Below are positions 12,879-17,192 of a stretch of DNA of 17,192 nucleotides, piece by piece. The stretch is from an uncultured Clostridia bacterium (GTDB lineage: Bacteria; Bacillota; Clostridia; Christensenellales; Maliibacteriaceae). The stretch covers positions 1-17,192 of the forward strand of contig CAKTSO010000023.1 in the NCBI GenBank assembly GCA_934613185.1. Reading direction: 5' to 3'. The number at the start of each line of letters is the position of its first letter. Position 1 is the first letter of the stretch. Made by a program: the position numbers and the translations under genes. A model generated the notes under the pieces. That model saw only the letters and a program-made list of their open reading frames with translations, was not told the origin of the DNA and did no database searches.

Positions 12879-13880
12879 ATGAACGGGCAGGCGCTCGACC
12901 TGTTCGGCCCGGGCAGATACACGCTGCAAACGCAGAATATCCCGAAGATCGGGAAGTTTCTACGCCGCGCGGTCGACGATCAATCGCCGTTTCACTGCGA
13001 GGTTTATTTCGTCAACAAAACCGAGCAGATGTCGATCAAATGGGGCACGGACAGCAAAGTGCAATACATTGACCCCGTCTACGGATTCCCGCTTTCCGTC
13101 GGCGCCTCCGGCGAAATGACGCTCCGCGCACAGGACAGCCGAAAGCTGCTCGTGAAGCTCGTCGGGACGGAAGGCAGTCTGACGCAAAGCGGCCTTGTGC
13201 AGAAATTCCGCGCGTTCCTCATGACGCGCGTGAAGACCTATATCGCGCAGGTGATGAAGGCAAGCGCCATCAATATTTTCGAAATCGACGAGCATCTGAC
13301 GGAATTCAGCGAGAGCATTCATAAGCTCCTGATCCCCGATTTTGCGGACTACGGCATTGCCCTTGAGCGCTTCTTCGTCACGAACATCGTCAAACCCGAC
13401 GGGGAGCGCCGATTTGAACAATTCAAAGATCTGCACTTCCGTCAATATGCGGACATTGCGGAGGCAAAGCTGCGTCAGCAGACCGACCTCATCCACGCGC
13501 GGACCGAGGCGCAAAAGGTCGTCATCGACTCTCAGGCGCAGGCAACCAAGCGCACGCAGGAGGGTTACACCTACGCGCAGGAGCGCGGCTTTGACGTCGC
13601 CGAAAAGGTCGCGCAGAACGACGCCGTCGCACAGTTCACCAACATGGGCGTCGGGCTCGGCACGATGGCGGGCGTCGGCGGCGCGGTCGGCGGCATGGTC
13701 GGCGGCGCGGTGAATACCGCCGTGAGCGCCGCGCAGCAGCCCGAGGCGGCGCAGCCCGAAGACGAAATGGCGGCGTTCAAGGCGAAGGTGGAAAAGCTCA
13801 CGGTGATGCACGAGGCAGGGCTGATCGACGAGGACGAATTCAACCGCATCAAATCCGAGCTTATGAAGAGCATTCTCTAA
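12879..13880 (+). CDS. SPFH-domain protein with C-terminal SHOCT (virion-core-protein-like), N-terminally interrupted
   Basis: The surviving frame encodes 333 residues. Including the severed 5' part the product would be 376 residues. The SPFH/band-7-like core runs from GQALDLFGPGRYTLQTQNIP through FFVTNIVKPDGERRFEQFK. It is followed by a helical stretch (RQYADIAEAKLRQQ), a glycine-rich zipper-like segment (GVGLGTMAGVGGAVGGMVGG) and a SHOCT motif at about 295-333 (MHEAGLIDEDEFNRIKSELM). Relatives often end in a zinc ribbon instead. SPFH proteins oligomerise at membranes and organise microdomains. ATG at 12879 is the first in-frame start codon after the TAA and has no good ribosome site, so expression of a shortened protein is doubtful. 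Two further cassette genes follow 39 bases downstream. Confidence 0.85.
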   Translation: MNGQALDLFGPGRYTLQTQNIPKIGKFLRRAVDDQSPFHCEVYFVNKTEQMSIKWGTDSKVQYIDPVYGFPLSVGASGEMTLRAQDSRKLLVKLVGTEGSLTQSGLVQKFRAFLMTRVKTYIAQVMKASAINIFEIDEHLTEFSESIHKLLIPDFADYGIALERFFVTNIVKPDGERRFEQFKDLHFRQYADIAEAKLRQQTDLIHARTEAQKVVIDSQAQATKRTQEGYTYAQERGFDVAEKVAQNDAVAQFTNMGVGLGTMAGVGGAVGGMVGGAVNTAVSAAQQPEAAQPEDEMAAFKAKVEKLTVMHEAGLIDEDEFNRIKSELMKSIL

Positions 13881-13919
13881 GAATATCCTTTGAAAAGCAC
13901 TTGATCGGAGGAAAACGCA

Positions 13920-14612
13920 ATGAAACAAGGTTTTCGCAAATACGTCCTCGTTTGGGCGATCCTGCTCGGTATGTTCAACGCGATCTGTTTTGTCGCGGCA
14001 AGCCAATTCGAAGCTCTCGGCGGCTCGTTTTGGGTGGGGTACTTCTTCATCACGGCCGCATTTGTCGGGCAGCTTTTCTGCGCGGCGACCGCATTCAAAA
14101 GCAAAACCGCCCAAAAGCTGTTTTACAACCTGCCTTTGATCACGATCAGCTACACGGGGCTGATCCTGATGCTCGTCTTCGGCGGGCTTTGCATGGCGAT
14201 CCCTGCCCTGCCGAATTGGGTAGGCGGCCTTTTGTGCATGCTGATCCTCACGTTTAACGCAATCGCACTAGTCAAGGCGAGCGCCGCCGCAGAGATCGTT
14301 TCGTCTGCGGACGAACGGGTCAAGTCGCAGACCGACTTTATCAAAACGTCGACGCTCGACGCGCAGAATCTTCTTGACGGCGCCGAAAGCGACGAGGTCA
14401 AGGCGGCGTGCAAAAAAGTATACGAAGCGCTGCGGTATTCCGACCCGATGAGCGACCCCGCGCTTTCCCGCGACGAGGCGCAGATCGCCTTGAAGCTGTC
14501 GCTGTTTTCCGAGCTTGTGCGCACGGACGATGCGCAAAAGGCGGACGCCGCCGCGCAAGAGCTCGTCGCGCTGATCCGTGCGTGGAACGCGAAATGCAAG
14601 GCGCTCAAGTAA
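13920..14612 (+). CDS. Four-helix membrane protein of the SPFH/TIR cassette, function unknown
   Basis: 230 residues; I do not recognise a named family. Four hydrophobic helices are visible at about 8-27, 36-58, 72-95 and 100-120. A soluble, mostly helical and charged region follows (121-230, EIVSSADERVKSQTDFIK onward), probably cytoplasmic. GGAGG at 13907-13911 precedes the ATG. It lies 39 bases after the SPFH gene and 54 bases before the TIR gene on the same strand, with no terminator between, so it is very likely part of the same operon. A role as membrane partner or anchor of the SPFH protein is inference from position only. Confidence 0.8.
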   Translation: MKQGFRKYVLVWAILLGMFNAICFVAASQFEALGGSFWVGYFFITAAFVGQLFCAATAFKSKTAQKLFYNLPLITISYTGLILMLVFGGLCMAIPALPNWVGGLLCMLILTFNAIALVKASAAAEIVSSADERVKSQTDFIKTSTLDAQNLLDGAESDEVKAACKKVYEALRYSDPMSDPALSRDEAQIALKLSLFSELVRTDDAQKADAAAQELVALIRAWNAKCKALK

Positions 14613-14666
14613 GAATCCTCCGCACCGATCCAACGTATCCAACAGATAAAATGAGGACATCGCATC

Positions 14667-17090
14667 ATGGCAGTTTTCAAATGTAAAATGTGCGGCGGCA
14701 CGATCGAGTTCGAGCCGGGCGCAAGCGTCGGCGTCTGCGATTCGTGCGGCACGAAACAGACGCTGCCCCGTCTGGACGACCGCAGGGCGGCGCTCTACGA
14801 ACGCGCCAACCGCTTCCGTCGAAGCAACGATTTCGACAAGGCGATGAGCATTTACGAGCAGATCTTAAACGAAGACAGCACCGACGCGGAGGCGTACTGG
14901 TCCATCGTGCTGTGCCGCTACGGCGTCGAATATGTGGAGGACCCGGTGAGCCGCAAGCGCATCCCGACGGTCAACCGCGCGCAGTTCACCTCTATTTTTG
15001 CCGACGAGGACTACAAGGCCGCGCTGCAATATGCGGACGGGGCGCAGCGGGCGATCTACGAAGACGAGGCGCGCGCCATCGACGAGCTTCAAAAGGGCAT
15101 TCTTCGGATTTCCGCGAAGGAAGAGCCGTTCGACGTCTTCATCTGCTATAAAGAGACGGACACGGACGGCAGACGAACGCGGGATTCCGTGCTTGCAAAC
15201 GAATTGTATCACCAGCTGACGCTGGAGGGCTTCAAGGTCTTTTTCAGCCGCATCACGCTGGAAGACAAGCTCGGCACGGCGTACGAGCCCTATATCTTCT
15301 CCGCGCTCAATTCCGCGAAGGTCATGGTCGTGCTCGGCACGAAGCCGGAGTATTTCAACGCCGTGTGGGTGCGGAACGAGTGGAGCCGCTACCTTGCGCT
15401 CGTGAAGCAGTCGGGTGGCAAAAAAATCCTCATCCCCGCCTATCGGGATATGGATCCCTACGACCTGCCGGAGGAGTTTTCGCATTTGCAGGCGCAGGAC
15501 ATGTCCCGCCTGGGGTTCATGCAGGATCTGATCCGCGGCATTAAAAAAATCATCGGCACGGACGCGCCGAAACCCGCCGTGCGGAAAACGGTCGCAGTCA
15601 GCGAGACCGCCGCAAACGTCGCGAACGTCGCGCCGCTGCTCAAGCGCGCGTTCATGTTTTTGGAGGACGGCAATTTCCGCGAAGCCGACGAATATTGCGA
15701 AAAGGTGCTCGATCAGGAGCCCGAAAACGCCATGGCGTATCTGGGCAAATTGATGGCCGAGCTGCACGCGAGAAAGCAGGAGGAGCTTGCCGACTGCTAT
15801 GTGCCGTTCGACGATGACGGCAACTATCAAAAGGCGATCCGTTTCGGCGACAAAGCGCTTGTCGACGCATTGGAGGGATACAACGCCCGCATCAGAGAGC
15901 GCGACGAAAAGGCGCGGATGACCGAGATCTACGACGACGCCAAGCGCCGATACGAAGCTGCGCAGACGCAGAAGGCGTGCCTGCATGCGGCGTCGCTTTT
16001 TGAAAGCATCGCGTCGTTTCGGGACGCACAGCAGCTTGCCGCGGCCTGCCGCGAAAAAGCCGAGGTCTGCCGCAAGGATGAGATTTACAACGCCGCAAAA
16101 GTGAAGATGCACGGCACGCAAATCGAGTCTTACGAAGAGGCGATCCGGGATTTTGAGACGATCCCCGCTTGGAAGGACGCCGCCGAGCAGATCGATCTTT
16201 GCCGGGAGAAGATCGAAGCGCTTAAAGAGGCGGAGAAAGAACGCAAGATCGCCGACGAGCTTGCCGAAGAAAAGCGCAGGAAGACCGTTCAAAAAGTCAA
16301 AAAAGCGGGCATGATCGCAGTCGCTGTATGCATATGCCTTGTCGTTCCCTTTCTCATTAAGTCCGTGATCATCCCGGCCGTAAAGTACCGTGCGGCCGTT
16401 TCTCTTGAAAACGAAGGAAACTACGACGAAGCGATCGCCGAATTTGAAACTCTGGGGGACTATCGGGACAGTACGGAGCAAATTCTGTCCTGTCGTTATA
16501 ATGCTGTCCGTGCACTTTTAAACGAAGGAAATTATGCAGAAGCAAGTGCCGTGCTTAAAACATTGAATCAAGACAGTGAACAAAACGCTTTCGAACTCAA
16601 AACAGAGCTGTTGCGCACCGCCGAAATCGGCGATACGATCTATTTCGGCAACTATGAACAGGACGATGACAGTTCCGATGGTAAGGAGCCGATCGTATGG
16701 CGCGTCCTTGCAAAAGAAGATAATCGAATCCTTGTGATCAGCAATAATGTGATTGACCGCATATCATACAATGACTATTATCATTGGCTGAAGGATACAT
16801 TCATTAATGAAGCCTTTAGTGCGGAGGAACAGGCCATGATTTCCCAGGTCTCGAAAACAGGAAACACCACATATAGAGTATTCCGTCTCAGCGTTGACGA
16901 AGCAAATCAATACTTTGACAGTGACGAAGCAAGGTCATGTGGATCGGAATGGTGGCTGTCAACGCCCAGCAGCTATCGACCTGACAGTGTATATACGGTC
17001 AATGTTCGCGGTTTCATCTCTGGTTACCGCAGAAGTTTTAATAGTATCGGCGTCCGCCCCGCGATGTGGATCGACGTCAGCGGTCTTTGA
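14667..17090 (+). CDS. Zinc-ribbon/TIR/TPR-like/TM/DUF6273 multidomain protein
   Basis: 807 residues. In order: a zinc ribbon at 4-30 (CKMCG and CDSCG; Cys6, 9, 24, 27); a TPR-like helical pair (40-85); a TIR domain at 154-295 (FDVFICYKETDTDG start). Glu207 in YEPYIFSAL sits at the position of the TIR NADase catalytic Glu. Helical repeats follow (326-520; EDGNFREADEYCEKVL type), then a Lys/Glu-rich coiled coil (510-545), one transmembrane helix (548-570), two more TPR-like repeats (573-630, NEGNYDEAIAEFETLGDY) and a C-terminal DUF6273 domain (655-805; YFGNYEQ, EPIVWRVLAKE, EWWLSTPSS, GVRPAMWID). The order implies a cytoplasmic TIR and an extracytoplasmic DUF6273 sensor-like domain. The ATG has GAGG 10 bases upstream. 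From about 16310 the DNA becomes AT-richer. Confidence 0.88.
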   Translation: MAVFKCKMCGGTIEFEPGASVGVCDSCGTKQTLPRLDDRRAALYERANRFRRSNDFDKAMSIYEQILNEDSTDAEAYWSIVLCRYGVEYVEDPVSRKRIPTVNRAQFTSIFADEDYKAALQYADGAQRAIYEDEARAIDELQKGILRISAKEEPFDVFICYKETDTDGRRTRDSVLANELYHQLTLEGFKVFFSRITLEDKLGTAYEPYIFSALNSAKVMVVLGTKPEYFNAVWVRNEWSRYLALVKQSGGKKILIPAYRDMDPYDLPEEFSHLQAQDMSRLGFMQDLIRGIKKIIGTDAPKPAVRKTVAVSETAANVANVAPLLKRAFMFLEDGNFREADEYCEKVLDQEPENAMAYLGKLMAELHARKQEELADCYVPFDDDGNYQKAIRFGDKALVDALEGYNARIRERDEKARMTEIYDDAKRRYEAAQTQKACLHAASLFESIASFRDAQQLAAACREKAEVCRKDEIYNAAKVKMHGTQIESYEEAIRDFETIPAWKDAAEQIDLCREKIEALKEAEKERKIADELAEEKRRKTVQKVKKAGMIAVAVCICLVVPFLIKSVIIPAVKYRAAVSLENEGNYDEAIAEFETLGDYRDSTEQILSCRYNAVRALLNEGNYAEASAVLKTLNQDSEQNAFELKTELLRTAEIGDTIYFGNYEQDDDSSDGKEPIVWRVLAKEDNRILVISNNVIDRISYNDYYHWLKDTFINEAFSAEEQAMISQVSKTGNTTYRVFRLSVDEANQYFDSDEARSCGSEWWLSTPSSYRPDSVYTVNVRGFISGYRRSFNSIGVRPAMWIDVSGL

Positions 17091-17105
17091 TTTTCAAATA
17101 TCAAA

Positions 17106-17155
17106 CACGAAAACGCCCGCTTCCCCATGCGTTGGGGAAACGGGCATTTTGTGTT
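17106..17155 (+). terminator. Intrinsic terminator of the SPFH/TIR cassette
   Basis: A long stem: ACGCCCG and TTCCCC on the left (about 17113-17126) pair with GGGGAA and CGGGC on the right (17134-17146), followed by ATTTTGTGTTT. It lies 16 bases after the stop. The remaining 37 bases of the window show no feature. Confidence 0.85.
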
Positions 17156-17192
17156 TAAGCGTATGTTTATTTCACAAAAGGCACGGTGGATT

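Noticed and set aside
14865..16481. 538-codon minus-strand open frame opposite the TIR gene
   Set aside because: It is a shadow frame. The plus-strand product has several recognisable domains.

Overview
The window reads as chromosomal DNA of a fairly GC-rich Gram-positive anaerobe of the class Clostridia. An Oscillospirales- or Christensenellales-like gut lineage is my inference. The reasons are the gap/pgk/tpiA/gpmI glycolytic block, a DUF1836 protein, a YoaR/VanW-type cell-envelope protein, a PflX-type radical SAM protein, and an SPFH + TIR/DUF6273 cassette. Ribosome binding sites are AGGAGG-type and promoters are ordinary sigma-A type. There are no tRNAs, rRNAs, CRISPR arrays or recognisable insertion sequences.

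Region 1 (1-3000). The last 26 codons of gap (GAPDH) are followed by a terminator. The gene-free stretch that follows appears to encode, on the minus strand, a structured untranslated RNA of about 300-340 nt. It has a TTGACA promoter, GAAA-tetraloop hairpins and an intrinsic terminator. A DtxR/IdeR-type box lies across that promoter, and a DtxR-family metalloregulator gene begins about 160 bases away. Then come two convergent minus-strand genes (DUF1836 and a short TIM-barrel-like protein) and a plus-strand SGNH hydrolase with a near-consensus promoter and an inverted repeat over its -35.

Region 2 (3000-6970). pgk, tpiA and gpmI form a lower-glycolysis operon with its own promoter, ending in a strong bidirectional terminator. 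gap is separated from pgk by about 3.2 kb of unrelated genes.

Region 3 (6974-12484, minus strand). A tight operon reads from 12438 down to 6974: radical SAM protein, GNAT-HAD fusion, PHP phosphoesterase, VanW-like membrane protein, PAS protein. It is driven by an extended -10 promoter near 12480.

Region 4 (12590-17155, plus strand). A three-gene cassette encodes an SPFH/SHOCT protein, a four-helix membrane protein, and an 807-residue zinc-ribbon/TIR/helical-repeat/TM/DUF6273 protein. The layout suggests a membrane-associated sensing or defence module. The SPFH gene carries an in-frame TAA at codon 10, and the C-terminal module of the TIR protein is clearly AT-richer than the rest of the window. 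The cassette and the putative metal-responsive RNA are the two most interesting parts of the window.
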